Part shown: positions 23,343 to 34,898 of the stretch, piece by piece
Layout: every line of letters starts with the position of its first letter
Position numbering within the stretch: the stretch's first letter is position 1
NCBI GenBank assembly: GCA_012976225.1
Contig: JAAVVG010000018.1
Span: 62,001-126,000, forward strand
DNA: 64,000 nt
Direction of reading: 5' to 3'
Origin: Golubevia sp. BC0850
Taxonomy: Eukaryota > Basidiomycota > Exobasidiomycetes > Golubeviales > Golubeviaceae
The notes under the pieces: generated by a model
What the model saw: the letters and a program-made list of their open reading frames with translations, nothing else
What the model was told of the DNA's origin: nothing
Database searches by the model: none
Position numbers and translations under genes: made by a program

Positions 23343-26300
23343 CTAATGGTCAAGACCGAAATGCTTTTGATCGTTTCCATCATGAGCTTGAACAGAACCA
23401 GTTGCAGATTGACGACTCGCACTTCTAGATTTAGTCATTGAGTAAGTCTTGGATTGAGACTTTGATTTTGGTTCATCGTCAGACGAAGACGAAGGTTTAG
23501 AGCCAGACCCAGTCGAGCTCTCAGAAGATGAATCATCGTCATTCTCAGCTTCTGAGTCATCAGAATCCTGAGAGTCTTCCACTTCCTCAACTCTTCCATT
23601 CTTAGCAGCTGTTGCTGTCTTGAGGGCACTTGCAATGAAGGAGTCTGTAACATTCTTCTTGGGCTCAGGTCCATATTTGTACGGATTGTCGGCGCTGATT
23701 CCATTCTGAATGTCAGCCTTTACGAGAGCAAGATGAGCGAAGTGTCCACCGACGACAGGACGAGCTGGCGTGGAAAAAGGAAGGGAGGAATAACGAGTTC
23801 GGTAAACGACAGAGGTCCAATCCGATCCAATCTCGGCCAGACTCACCTAAGAAATGAATGTTTGGATCGAAAGGTTGCTTCGGAGTGTCGCCAGTGGTCG
23901 ATTCCATGAGATCAGTGAAAGGAGAATCAGTTCTTCCATTCGAAACGAATTTGTAAAGCTTATTGATGAAGAGGTTTCTTGTCGACTTCTTTGCGCTAGT
24001 GGCAGAAGCGAACATCTCCCAGTCGGTCTTGGTCCAGTTGTGTCGAGAATCCAAAGGCTAAAGGAGATGAATTGAAAAAGAAGAAGAGGTTTGTCAGTCT
24101 TGAGAGAATCGAAAACATTGATCTTGAACTGAAACGAATCCACCGAAGGGAGGTGATTTAGACTTACCACTCCGAAATCCTGTTGAACAGTTGGATAGTA
24201 GTTGTCTTGAAGATCGTAAAGACTCTTTGGGACTAACTTGAGATTCAAAAGTCGGTCAAAGAACAGGTTATAAAGAGTTCCCCAAGATTTGTCATCTTGG
24301 TAAGCTAGCTTTGTATGAGTCTTCTTTGAGTTGATAGCATACTTCTGGAAGATATCAATGTAAGAGGTAGAGATGTTCTGGTAATTCTTAGCATCTTTGG
24401 TCTTGCCCAGCATCGTAGCGATTTGGCCTAAAGCAGCGATTCCTTCAATTCCCTTGATAGCCAAGTTGGTTTGATTGGCTAGAGGACCGGCGAAATCATC
24501 AGTTGATAGTTGGTTAGAAGGAATGAGAGAGTCTTCGACCAGGTATTCTGCCCACTGTTGCATGATCTTGTAGTGTTTCTTGAGGTAAGGAGTGGCGACC
24601 TTCTTTCCAGCAAGTTGAGCGTAGTGGAGAGCCATGTTGATCATGTTTCCAGATTCTTCGACTTGCATAGTCTCGTCGTTTCCGTCGTTGTGACCGAAAC
24701 CGTTTGGATAGACTCCAATGTCATGGACGCACCATCTGAAAAGGGTAAGGAAGATAGGGTAGAGTCAGCAGAGATGCTTCTGGCTCGAAGTTGCGATCTT
24801 AATGATCGCTTTGACTCTATCAAGCTAGGGCAACCCACTTATTTGGATAGAGACCAGATTCAGTGTAGATGAAGATCGGCTCCATGACATCTCTGAGGAG
24901 CTCTGGATTCAAGTAAGAAAGAAGAGGGAAGAGAGGGAAGAAGACTGGAGAGAGCGTGGAGAGTAGACAGAAGGAGCAAAGAGTCAAGTCAGAAGCCTTT
25001 CAGAAAAGAAGCGGAAGGTCAACTTGGGAGTGAACCAAACTCACCATCTACAGTTGACATGTCTCCATTAGAACTGATTTCTTTGAGGAAGATAAGTGTA
25101 TCGTTCTTCAAGTAAGTTCCAGTATCCTTGTCGAAAGGAACTGTGATCTCGATAGTTGCCAGCGCTTGTCTGACTGACAAAGCTGTTATAGCGGCGTATT
25201 TGCTATATGAGGGGAGAAGATGAAGAGAAGATTTCAAGATCAGTAAAGAGATAAGATCCCAAAATCCAGACACCTTCCCAATCGTTCAGAAAGTTTTCAA
25301 AGGTACTCACTCTCCAACAGCTCCACCAATAGCACTCTTACTATCCTCAGTAATCTTAGCATCGAACTCCTTAGCGTTACTCAAAGCGCTATCCCAGTCA
25401 TTCAAAAAGAAAGCAATAGCATCATCAAATCTATCAAACTTGGTCATCCAATAACCATATCTATCTTGTTGATAACTTTTGTAACCATCTGAACCTGGAA
25501 CCTCTCTGATATAATTGATGTAAGGAGTTCTCATGTGACCAATAGCGAAGAGAGCGTCACTCTTCGATTTTTTAACATCGAAATCCATTGAAAAGGAGAA
25601 AGAATTATCAGGACCTCCGACTCCGAAATGATCATAAGTGACCTTTCCAGAATCCAAGAATTCCTTCTGAGTTACTACGTTGTTGTTGTTTCTTGAAGAC
25701 AACCCAGTTTGGTTTCTGGAGGCATAGACAGAGGAACCCCATTCTGCTCTTTGATTGTATTCTATGTAAACTTGAGGATTAACTCTTGTGATTTGATATT
25801 GGGAGGTTCCATCTCTGTTGGCAGTGTAATTCATCTTCATAGGATAGTTTCCGTAGTCGTAAGAATGTCCAGTGCACCATCTCTCATCAATGTCAGTGTA
25901 CATTTGAATGCTACGTCCTTTAGTAGTTGAGGTGTCCAGTTCGAAATGAAGGTAGCTGAGAGGTAGACCTGGGGAAAAGTGAGAAGAAACCGGTGATAGA
26001 GGTAGGTTCAGTTCAACAACCTGGACACAGGCTGAAGATTCTAGCCCCTTCTCCTCCTCCTCAAGACTCACTCTGCCTCAAATAATCGTCCGGAGTAATA
26101 GGGGTCAAGAAAGTGACAGTAAAGCCAACTCCATCAGCATCAAATTTGAAAATACTTCTAGTGGCGGTATATTCAAAGCTGATTTGTTTTGCGTCTTTCC
26201 CTTTAGCGACTGTAGTTCCGAAAGCATCTCCCTGCCATTGATAAGTGACGTTGTCAACTCGAATGAAACCGTTCCATCCTAGACGATAATCTCCATCAGC

Positions 26301-27179
26301 TCCATAAGAGGACGTCCAGAAAGATGGGGCTTGACCTGCTAGGTATCCTCCATTTCCGACTACGTTTGGAGGTGTTACTGAGAGGAGAGAGCCGGAGGGG
26401 GCCCAGGCGTTTAGGTCTGAAGAGAGAAGAGGGAAAGAGAGAGAGGTCGCGGTGGATGGGAAGAAGGGGGAGAAAAGAGAGAGGGTATGGAGGATAAGAC
26501 GGAGTGGGTTAGAGGGAAATGTTCTCGTTTCCTAGAGGGCTATCAGAGGTATCTCAGAGCTCATAAAAGAGACGAAAGTAGTGCAAAGCTTCCCTGATAA
26601 GCTCATAGGACGGGAAGAGCGCTACAGGAGGTAGACAGGGTGGACGCTGCTACATTAATGGTTCTGATCCCATCAATCCCTCTAGAACACTGGCTTCTCA
26701 CTCCTGTCTTTCACTAGAACGATCATGATTTTGCCTTCACATCCCCAAGTAAGAGTCCAACTGATCCCGATCACCCACTCAAGCTGGTGCTGCATCATGA
26801 CCTCACCGAATCTTCCCCTCCATCTCGCTCTCACACGCACCTCTCGCTACTCACAAGGACCTCTAACAGCCAAAGGAATACTTGGTGGATTGATAGGAAT
26901 GAAAGTACTCTTATTCACTTTAGCTTGATGACTGACTCTGTTGGCAGTTCCATCGTTCTCAGCTTTTGTAATGTTACTCAGAACCTGAGATTGCTGATGT
27001 AGATCTTGAGCTGAAGGCGATCCTACTAATGGTCCACTGGTTGAAGGAATGACATGAGATTTGTGGTTGGATCGTTGAGTCAATGGAGAGTTCGAATGGG
27101 GAGAAGGAGATGGGGAGGCAGAAGCGGTTGAAGCTAGAAAGCTGAGGTTTAGAAGAAGGAGAGATAGAGACAACCTCAT
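23343..27179 (-). CDS. Secreted glutaminase A-type protein (GtaA family, DUF4965/DUF5127/DUF1793)
   Basis: Eight exons (27179-26855, 26416-26072, 25968-25311, 25202-25045, 24944-24839, 24735-24168, 24057-23847, 23764-23343) give 930 aa. Exon 1 has a signal peptide (LSLSLLLLNLSFLASTASAS) and the family-typical PPSIPLAVRGP, completed to GPYLNAWAP by exon 2. Further hallmarks are HFGVGGPDNSF, AIGHMRTPYINY, KWCVHDIGVYPNGFGHNDGN, QVEESGNMI, NLAIKGIEGIAALG and DSRHNWTKTDWEMF. Aspergillus GtaA is an extracellular L-glutaminase of about 690 aa; this protein adds a Ser/Asp-rich low-complexity C-terminal tail after GGHFA. An activity other than glutaminase is possible, since many fungal members are uncharacterised. 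Confidence 0.88.
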
Positions 27180-28128
27180 CTTGAAGGACTACACTTGCTA
27201 AGCTGAGTGAAATGAAAGACTGAAGGAATGAATCAGATGGAAAGGATTGAAAAGAGTGACGACTAGATCCCAAAAGAGGAGAGGAGAGCGAAGGAGGTCA
27301 AAGAATAGAAAACCTTATCGAGTGAAGCTCAATTCGCTATCCGAATATCCGAAAGGTGTGGTGAGAGAGTGTGGGGGAAAGGTGAAGGAGAGGAAAGGTG
27401 ACGAAGAAGGAGGGAAAGTTGAACGTTTCAACTCAATTCTACCCCTTTTTAAAGTTCTGTGCTCGGTTCTTGTCGACTTAGTAGGAGGAAGGAGAAAGTC
27501 GATGGACTGTGCGAGAGGGAGGTCCTTGATCCAGGATCCTTCCGAGACCTTTGACCTTCTTTCTGATTGTTTGTCCCTTTCGCTCTCCTCTTTCCTTCGA
27601 TGTTTTGGCTTCTTTGGCTTCTTAGCTTCCTTAGACGACGCCGTAGAACAAGTCCCTGATCTCTTTCGGAAAAGAAGGGCGAAAAGAGAGTGCGGGGGAA
27701 AGGGCGCTAGTGATAAGAAGAGATGTCCCCTCTTGATGAGGTCTTCTTTCCCTTGACGATGGGTGAGTATAAGTGCAGTAAGTGCTACTTCAAGCTTGAT
27801 TTCGAGGTCAGGAAAGGAAAGAGAGAGAGAGACTATTAGATCAGAAGCAGAGTGTTATGAGAAGACGATGATGTAATAACTAGTCGAATTCCTCGAATCT
27901 TCACTCTCCATCTTATCAGAGCTCTTGAGTTATTAGCCTCAGTGACATCAGGGTCAGGCAAAAACTTTGAAAGACATTGAACAGTATGGCCTGACGGACA
28001 TTTGATTGATGAAGTTTGGTGACAACGAAAAGGTGACAAAAGAGAACCGTACGGAAGATAGAGCTACAGAGATGACACAGAGAGAAAGGAAATGCTTCTT
28101 CAACTTATCTAACTAGTGAGTGTATAGT
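27180..28128. other. Intergenic, no gene seen
   Basis: 949 bases. A plus-strand frame (27247-27756) is rich in Arg/Lys and then Ser/Leu, without a domain, ATG context or splice support. Confidence 0.55.
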
Positions 28129-28716
28129 TCAGAATTTGTTCCAACCAGCAGAGTGACGGATCTTGTTAAGGTCTCCATCTCCGAGTTGGTGTTGTCCACC
28201 GCAGTTGGTCACATCAGAGGTTCCAAAGTGCTTCTTGCTGTAGAGAGGGCAGGTCTGAGATACGGTAATAGATGAATGAAGTTATAGATGGCGTTCAAAG
28301 TGGAGTCGAGGAGAAGATTAAGAATGGAAGCAGTCTACTCTCGATTCCATCTTCTTTGGCAGAGTTGAAGTCGACGTAGGTGTTGACGAACTGGCAACCT
28401 GAGATAGAAGCAGTACAGACCGAGAGAGGGGAAAAACAAGTCTTGTTAGCGGATCATGAAGAATGAGCTCCGATCTCAGCACTTCGATTCCTCTGATGCT
28501 CAGTCGCCACCTCTACTCACAACAGAACTTCCAGCACTCTGCGACTGAGCCCTTGATAGCATAAGTCATGTAATCAGGAGCTTGAGTAGAGCAGCTCTTC
28601 CCCAAGAAGAAGCCGATGTAGAATACTGTCCGTTCTTTCAGGGCTGGCGCAGCAGAGACCAAGCTGCAAGTGGTGGCGTTCAAGAGGAGAGAGGCGAGGG
28701 TGGCGGTGAATTGCAT
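28129..28716 (-). CDS. Small secreted Cys-rich protein with a frame problem before the last exon
   Basis: Exon 1 (28716-28521) encodes a signal peptide (MQFTATLASLLLNATTCSLV) and a mature start with SCSTQAPDY and AECWKFC. Exon 2 (28398-28339) joins in phase 1 and adds CQFVNTYVDFNSAKEDGIE. The third block (28254-28129) reads TCPLYSKKHFGTSDVTNCGG to a final GWNKF stop and looks like the true C-terminus, but it needs a phase-0 join and the only GT donor (28338-28337) leaves phase 1. Either the splice is non-canonical, the assembly lacks or has an extra base, or the gene is newly broken. A minus-strand TATAAAA at 28842-28848 lies 126 bp upstream. Confidence 0.6.
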
Positions 28717-28841
28717 CTTGGAGAGTTGTTGATGGTTTGGAGGTTGGTTGAGAGAGAAGAAGAGGGCTGGGTAGGTTGAATTGGGATGAGAGAAGATTGT
28801 TGGAGCGAGAAATTTGATAAGAGTTGCAGATTTTGCTCTGG

Positions 28842-28848
28842 TTTTATA
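28842..28848 (-). promoter_or_regulatory. TATA box of the 28.7 kb secreted gene
   Basis: The minus strand reads GGTATAAAAC, about 126 bp upstream of the ATG at 28716. Confidence 0.5.
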
Positions 28849-29635
28849 CCATTTCGAGCTGCGAAGGGAGGGGCCGACTGATCCAGAAGCAGAGGAAGAA
28901 AAGACGACTCGTGTCTCTAAGGATACAAGATAGAGGACGATGAAGATCAGATTCACTTCCTGTAATCACTGAGTACAGAGGGTCCAGGACCGGAGAAGGA
29001 GAGAGTGAGACGAGGAGGCGAGAGAGTCAAGAAGCCCACGAACGTCGTCGACTGCCCTTGAGAATCCGCAAGTGGAAGCAAGAAAATTTGTTTCCTTCTC
29101 AAAGTCATCTTGATCGTTTCTTGGTTCAATTCAACTGAAAATGAAATGCAAAATTCAAAGGATTTGGTTCCTTGATCTCCGAACTCCCCCTCAACTCGAG
29201 TCCCAGACTCCCAGGCCTTAAATTGTTTTGGGACCCTCGTTTTCCTCGCCTTCGCCAGTGTTCGCCTTCCTTCCGTTCTTGTTGGCTCTGCGATAAAGTG
29301 TGGCTCTCAGTTGACATCTTGACTTGATCAAACTCAGTTGAATCTTTTTCGCTGGGGCAAAACCATTACATTGATTCTCTATCAGTTCGGGAGAGAGAGC
29401 CCTCACTCTGACGTGTTGCAGGAATGATTGAGCGTTGACATCAACATCAGCACTTTCAGTCTTTCAGGCTCAGAAATGAAGCTTAGAGATCGGTCCTACT
29501 TTTGTCTTTGTGGGCTCGAGTTTTGAGTGGCGGGATCCCTTCTTCCATCTTCAAGTTCTCTTTCTCCTTCCCACCCACCACTCACACTTGTTCTTCGAAC
29601 CATGACCCCATCTTGACCTTTCAATATTATCCATA
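28849..29635. other. Intergenic, no gene seen
   Basis: About 790 bases with short frames on both strands and no recognisable product. Confidence 0.5.
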
Positions 29636-30275
29636 TGATGTCTCATCATCATCCCTTCTGCTCCGATTCAACTGGCTCAACCTCTCAGCAGCATCCTCAA
29701 GCACCTCAACTCGAGGAGGAGGAGCTTCCCCAAGAAGAACCTAACGATCCCAAACTTGCTCAGAATGCAGCTTTTACATGAAGAACAAGAGGTCAAAGGT
29801 TCAAGTGCAACATTCAAAAATCTTATCCAACAACTCAAGTACGGATTCAAGCTCTCCTTCCACCTCTGCTACCTCTACCGTCTTCTCATCTTGAGCTTTT
29901 CACATCAATGGACATACCACGCCGCCTCTCGCAGAGCTGACACGTCTCATCCTTCTCAATGGAGGAAAGGTTCTACCTTACCTAGACGGCAAAAATTTAA
30001 CCACTCATATCGTGGCCGGTAGTCTCACTACAAAGAAGATAGTTGAATTCAAAGATTACAAGGTAGTCTTAACTGAGTTCGTGTTGGACTCAATCCGGGA
30101 GGGAAGACTGCTCGATTGGAAGGCTTATAGAATTGGTAGAGGTTTGCCTGGCGGGATGGGAGAGGGAGACGGAGACCGATTGGTGAAGCAGGGGCTCAAA
30201 GCCATTCTCTTCTTACAGTCAGACTCTAATCTAATGTGTTCCAACTCTTTTCTTTTGTTTCAAACTCTCAGTTGA
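29636..30275 (+). pseudogene. REV1-like BRCT remnant
   Basis: From 29772 one frame reads FYMKNKRSKVQVQ, a short Ser/Thr linker ending TVFSS, then a TGA at 29892-29894. It continues in the same frame with AFHINGHTTPPLAELTRLIL, GGKVLPYLDGKNLTTHIVAG and SIREGRLLDWKAYRI before ending at 30275. This is the N-terminal NK-anchor and BRCT region of REV1, the translesion DNA polymerase scaffold. No Y-family polymerase domain follows in the window. An upstream acidic frame (from 29636, EEEELPQEEPNDPKLAQ) may be the preceding exon. Splicing around the TGA would need a weak GTACGG donor and a TTGAG acceptor. Most likely a truncated, inactivated duplicate of the host's REV1. Confidence 0.65.
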
Positions 30276-30839
30276 TGAGTTGGTGAGTTTTCTCAATCTT
30301 TCTTTCCTTCTTCCCATCCTTCATCTCTTGCCTCTGCGGGTATTCTCGACTTCTTCTCCTTCATTGCTCCCTCTCTTTCATGTCAATATACAACAATCAA
30401 TTGATATCTATTCGAATATGTTATTTCAACTGCTTTTGAATCCCTTTCTGGCTTGTTTCGACCCTATGATTTCACTAGGATTACCCAACGATTGCCCCTT
30501 GTTTCACCCTAAGATCACCTCACGATTCCACCCTACGATTACCCTGTGAAAAAACAACTGACTGTTCCTGGTGGGGCGATCATAGGGTGATCGTAGGGCA
30601 AGCTAGAGCCAAAAGAAGACGCGAAGAGAAAATTGGCTCAACGCGTCACCCTACGATTGCCCTCCCCGACTCTCTCCTTCGGAAAGGGAGGGCTTCCACG
30701 CATCTGAATGGCCAGATTTATTGTCGGAGATGCCTCGCCCTGGGCTTTCCGCGACCCAGCCTCTCTTCCTAGCTCCTCCGTCATTTCCCTGTGTTTCTTG
30801 TTCTCTCTTCTGCCTTCGAGCTGTTGATTCATCATTGAA
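30276..30839. other. Gene-poor segment with a repeated CACCCTACGAT-like motif
   Basis: No gene seen. At least five related copies of a CACCCTACGATYRCCC motif occur in both orientations between 30485 and 30663; see the repeat entry. Confidence 0.6.
30485..30663. repeat. Cluster of direct and inverted CACCCTACGATYRCCC motifs
   Basis: Copies are seen at about 30485-30498, 30505-30519, 30521-30545 and 30647-30663 on the plus strand, and at 30573-30598 on the minus strand, where two copies sit back to back. A related CCCCACGATCACCCC is at 32163-32177. The arms are imperfect inverted repeats around a short spacer, so a hairpin or a degenerate terminal inverted repeat is possible. Confidence 0.55.
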
Positions 30840-32822
30840 ATGACCGGTATCATTGCCAATGACAATGACAACGAAAATCTCGAGACTGACAGCGACAGCG
30901 ATAATGAGAACGGAGGAGACACATTCCGGAAGAGCTTGCAAGAATTCCGAGAAAAGTTTGGACCACTTCTTCATATTTTCACTCAGGTTATTTTACTGCC
31001 CCTAACCCTATCCTTTACACACCAGCGACAGAGGAAAATCCTAAAGCAGCAGAAGTTGAGTCAATTGAGACCGCAGGACTAGATCAGCACCCTTCTACAG
31101 CAGACGTAAGTGATCTGGATATCTCAAAAAGGATCTGTTTAGATTCTTTGGATTCAATTGACGTTGAGCAGACCAATGAATCTAATATCACAAGAGACAT
31201 GTGAGCTCTGAAGGAGATCATCCCTGATTTGAACATCTCAAGCTCAAATTCTGAAAGAGAATTCGAAAAACGAACAACCAACGCATCCAAATTTGATTCC
31301 GTCTGCTTTCTTTTTCGGGGCTGAAGGTATTGAATTTGGAGATCGCAGATTACCCTGCAACTTTAAAAGTCAGGTGAAACTCTTGCCAGATCCTGTTGAC
31401 AAAAGCCTGAAGTCAAACGTCAAACCCGAACTAGCATCATCCAACGGAAGTCTACTCTTCTACATGACAGGCTTTACAAAAATCTTCCGGAGCACAATAA
31501 GATGAAAACCGCTTCAGAAGGACTATTAGAAAACCTCACCTCTTTGAAGAAGTGGCAACACACCTCACTGAATGGAAGCTTCGCTTCTCTCAGTGCCCCT
31601 CAAAAGAAAGTCTTGAATTTCTTGAAACAAGTTAAGCTACTTTATGGAAAGATTCCCAGATTAGATTCTGCCGAAAGGTCAATCCCGAACCTTTGGTTTG
31701 ACCATCAACCCAGTTTCTGTCCAGCAGCACGCAATGACGCATCAAGTTCCTCCGCCTCTACTACTTCTACTCCTTCTGAGTCTCAAAGATCTATGTAGAA
31801 GGATTGCAAGAATCTCCACTCGCCAACAGACTGAAGAAAACCGACTTCTGAGTCAACACTCTTTCGGTTTCGTCCTCTCCCAGTCTCAAGTTCGACCTTT
31901 CTTTCTCTTTCCTCTCCTTCCTGCTATTCAGGGTCCTCTCTTATCCGATTTCTTCCGCAATCCGGTCTGGTTCTACTTTCATCTTCTTCCGCAGCTCAGA
32001 CGTGAGCTCCCTGTACACCACTCTGAACACTTTACCTGTTTCTGCCTAAAGAATTTCACGCTTCCATCCACAATTCCTCATTCTTCGCACATCAGCATGA
32101 CCGGAGCTTTCAAAACAATATAGAGCCGGGGACTGGCGCCCTCGGCGGCACTACCATGAAGTACCCCACGATCACCCCATCCATAATCGAGTTTTACTGA
32201 GTTGACGCCCCCGCTGCTTTGGACTGCAGATTCGGAGATCTGGACGAGAGAACGTTCCACTTCGCGAGCTCTGACCCAGTTCACTACTTTGATAGACAGG
32301 TTGGAAGAGTGGAATTGAGGAAATAGAGGAATGAGTATCAGTCAGACGCTGAGTCATGAGGTGTAAAGGTGTAAAGTTCCAAAGTTACCTTCGAGTTCGT
32401 GAAAATCTATGTGTGCATCTCCAAAAGTGAAGAAACCAGATCAGCTCGGAATGAAAGAAAGGATCGAAGAGTAAAAAAGAAGTGAAGCTTAAAAGCCGGC
32501 GAATCATCAATTTATCATCACCGAGTCTAAGTCTTGACCTTCTTTTTACGCACTACGCCTCGCATTTCCATCATCCATCGCCCTTTGAAAATGCTCCATA
32601 ATGATTCCTCCACCAGGAGTAAGCTCGTCAGGTTCTCTCCTTCAGAATTTCAGGCTATATAACGAGCTCAAACGACAGATTCTTTCCCTTTCTCCCCTCA
32701 TCCTCTTCTTCTTCCCCTTTCTTTTCTAAATCTTCTTCTTCTTTCTTTCTTTCAGTGGCCGGCCCACTCATTCAGACATTTACTCTTTTCGTGCCTCCAT
32801 CTAAAATTTTCCAGCGGCAAAC
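30840..32822 (+). other. Gene-poor segment with several short open frames, no recognised gene
   Basis: A frame from an ATG at 30840 (MTGIIANDNDNENLETDSDS...) is acidic and open to about 31080. Later frames (31293-31505 and 31502-31798) are open for 60-100 codons. One alternate frame near 31310 reads LKVLNLEIADYPATL, reminiscent of a leucine-rich repeat, so a decayed F-box/LRR gene is possible. I could not build an exon chain. A TATATAA for the downstream secreted gene lies at 32656-32662. Confidence 0.3.
32656..32662 (+). promoter_or_regulatory. TATA box of the 110-aa secreted precursor gene
   Basis: TATATAA about 160 bp upstream of the ATG at 32823. Confidence 0.5.
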
Positions 32823-33326
32823 ATGCAACTAGTCAAATTCACTTTGCCTTTAGCCATCTTGGCCGTTTTGGTGTCTTCAGCTCCAGTCCCATCTTCCAAC
32901 GTGAGTAAAGCATCTCTCCTACCTTTCAGAGTGACTTCTAGTGCCTCTGATACTCACTTTCTTCTCTGCCTTTCTTTAGGATCAAGACTTGCAATCCAAT
33001 GTCCATGTGAAACGTGAGATGGTTGGAGTCGATTACAACTTGCCAGTAAGTTTTTACTCTCTCTCGCCTTTTGTTCAGCCTTTATTTGCTTTTACCTTCT
33101 CAACTCAAAACTCTCCTGGCTCTCTAAGTGTTTACAGTCGAAACAGGCAGAGAAAAGGCGCAAAGATTTTGCGCAGGTTTCACCTTTGGATCCCGTTGCA
33201 GCTGCGTTTACTGGCATCAGACCTGGTACCTTGGTCCGACCAGGCTCTGGGAATGCCTGGAAGAATGGCATTAAAAACTCCGTAAAGGCGGTTGGCAACG
33301 CGGTTAGAAAGATCTTCCGTGGTTGA
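32823..33326 (+). CDS. Secreted precursor with dibasic site and cationic amphipathic C-terminus
   Basis: Three exons (32823-32900, 32980-33045, 33138-33326), all joined in phase 0, give 110 aa. Residues 1-20 are a signal peptide (MQLVKFTLPLAILAVLVSSA). A Kex2-type KR is at 37-38 (VHVKREMVG) and a second basic cluster EKRRKD at 53-58. The C-terminal 24 residues (87-110) carry W89, six Lys/Arg (K90, K94, K98, R105, K106, R109), no acidic residue, and hydrophobics I93, V97, V100, V104, I107 and F108 spaced to form one face of a helix. There are no cysteines. The layout is that of a processed antimicrobial or membrane-active peptide, but an effector or signalling peptide is equally possible. I recognise no named family. 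Confidence 0.75.
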
Positions 33327-34893
33327 CATGTTGGAGCACGGGATTTGGGAGGAAGGTTAAAGATGTCGAGTTCCCAATTGAGGTGAATTTTTTTTCAACA
33401 TGTTCTTTGTTTGTTTTTATTTGTGTCTTGCATCTAATAAGATAAAAGTATTCAGCGAAATAGAGTCATGGGGTGGAAGAATGATATGGAGAAGGCCATC
33501 AAATTGTCAACATTTTCTCGGTGGGAACAGAAAAGAAAGAAGAGAGAGGTTTTCTGAGTAACGAAGATCAGAATCAAACTGTCGATCCACTGTATCAAGG
33601 ATCCGCTCTGATGTCAAGAACCAGATCGAGGTCTAAACCGACTCTCTCCCAAAGGAAAGGAAACCCCAGATGCAAGATGTGCACCTTCTCTGCATCTCCC
33701 TCTTTAGCCTCGCCTTCCTTACATTTCAAAGATGGTTCTGTGTCTCGAATAAAGTCATTTTTCAAAGAAAACAGAGAAAGGGGAGAAAATTCGATGATGC
33801 AGCTTTGAGAAGATGCTTCTCCGGCTTTGAGCTCTTCTCTTCTTCTGACCTCGAATACTCCGGTAGAGATTCTGGATCAGCAAAGCTCTTTCACATCACC
33901 GACCGAATCTCTGAACTTTGCTGCCCAAGTCTAACATGCCGATGAAGGAGCAATTTTTGGCAAGGGGTTATGACGGTCGACCTTGAAGTCTTCTTCCTCC
34001 AACAACCTTCGCTCATCTCCTCCAAATTGGAAATTTTCCTTTTAGATTTCAGTTTCTCAGTCAGTTTGAGTTCAGAGAGCTTGTTGCTGTTCAGAGCTGC
34101 GTTTGGATGGTGCGACTGAGTCAGATGAGGAATCCTCGTTGACTCTCTTGGTTCCTTTTGCCATGATGCTGAGTATAAAGTGATTCGAGGCAAAGTGGAC
34201 TATGTAGATGAAGATTGAAAGGGTAATAAGGCAATCGATCTGAAGCGAATCAAATCTAATGATTCGAAACAGGCGTATGAAAAGATAAAAAGGTCAGCAA
34301 CTTAACGTTTCTGTGCTTTGGTCTGATTCTGTTGGTAAGAAAAATCACCAGTTTGCTGTTGCCGGATGATCAGATCTTAACTCTTTGTTGAGACGTTGAG
34401 AGGGGAAAGTTACGAAAGGAAGAACAATCTTATTTCTGCAAGAGCGAACCAACCTTAAGACCTCCTCCAGAGCTCAAGTGGAAAAGAAAGGACCTTCTCA
34501 AACTAGTACAAGCAAGAACTGGAAAGGGAGACTTCAAAGCCTACCATCTAACCCGCGAGCACGATTCAGCCATTCTCAACTGCCATCGCTGCTCGGAAGA
34601 AATCTCACAGGTCCATCCCTTCCTCTGCCCAGGTCTGACTCGAGAGCAAGACCTCTATCTCCAATCTGAAGGTCGTCCGATGTCAATCAGCGAGATACTT
34701 GACTCATTAAGTTTTCTTTTCCAGAACCCAGATTCACTATATAACTGCCTCATAAATCATTCCCGTTTGCCTGTTCCCGTTTCCGTTCCCGTTTCCGTTC
34801 CCCTTTTTCTCTTCTCAAACTAGTCCCACTTTTTGAAAACGCTCCATATTTTCCTCTGCCCCACGAATCCCGGATTCCTTTTATTTGCCATGT
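33327..34893. other. Intergenic, no gene seen
   Basis: About 1.6 kb with short frames on both strands (for example 33521-33808 plus, 33891-34193 minus, 34478-34669 plus), none with a domain, signal peptide or consistent splicing. A TATATAA at 34738-34744 and a small minisatellite precede the GRC3 gene. Confidence 0.5.
34762..34802 (+). repeat. Minisatellite of TTCCCGTTTCCG-like units
   Basis: About three imperfect tandem copies (TTCCCGTTTGCC, TTCCCGTTTCCG, TTCCCGTTTCCG) end in TTCCCC. Confidence 0.7.
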
Positions 34894-34898
34894 ATGTA

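Noticed and set aside
27247-27756. A 169-codon plus-strand frame after the glutaminase gene start
   Set aside because: Low-complexity Arg/Lys then Ser/Leu composition, no domain and no splice support; likely chance in promoter DNA.
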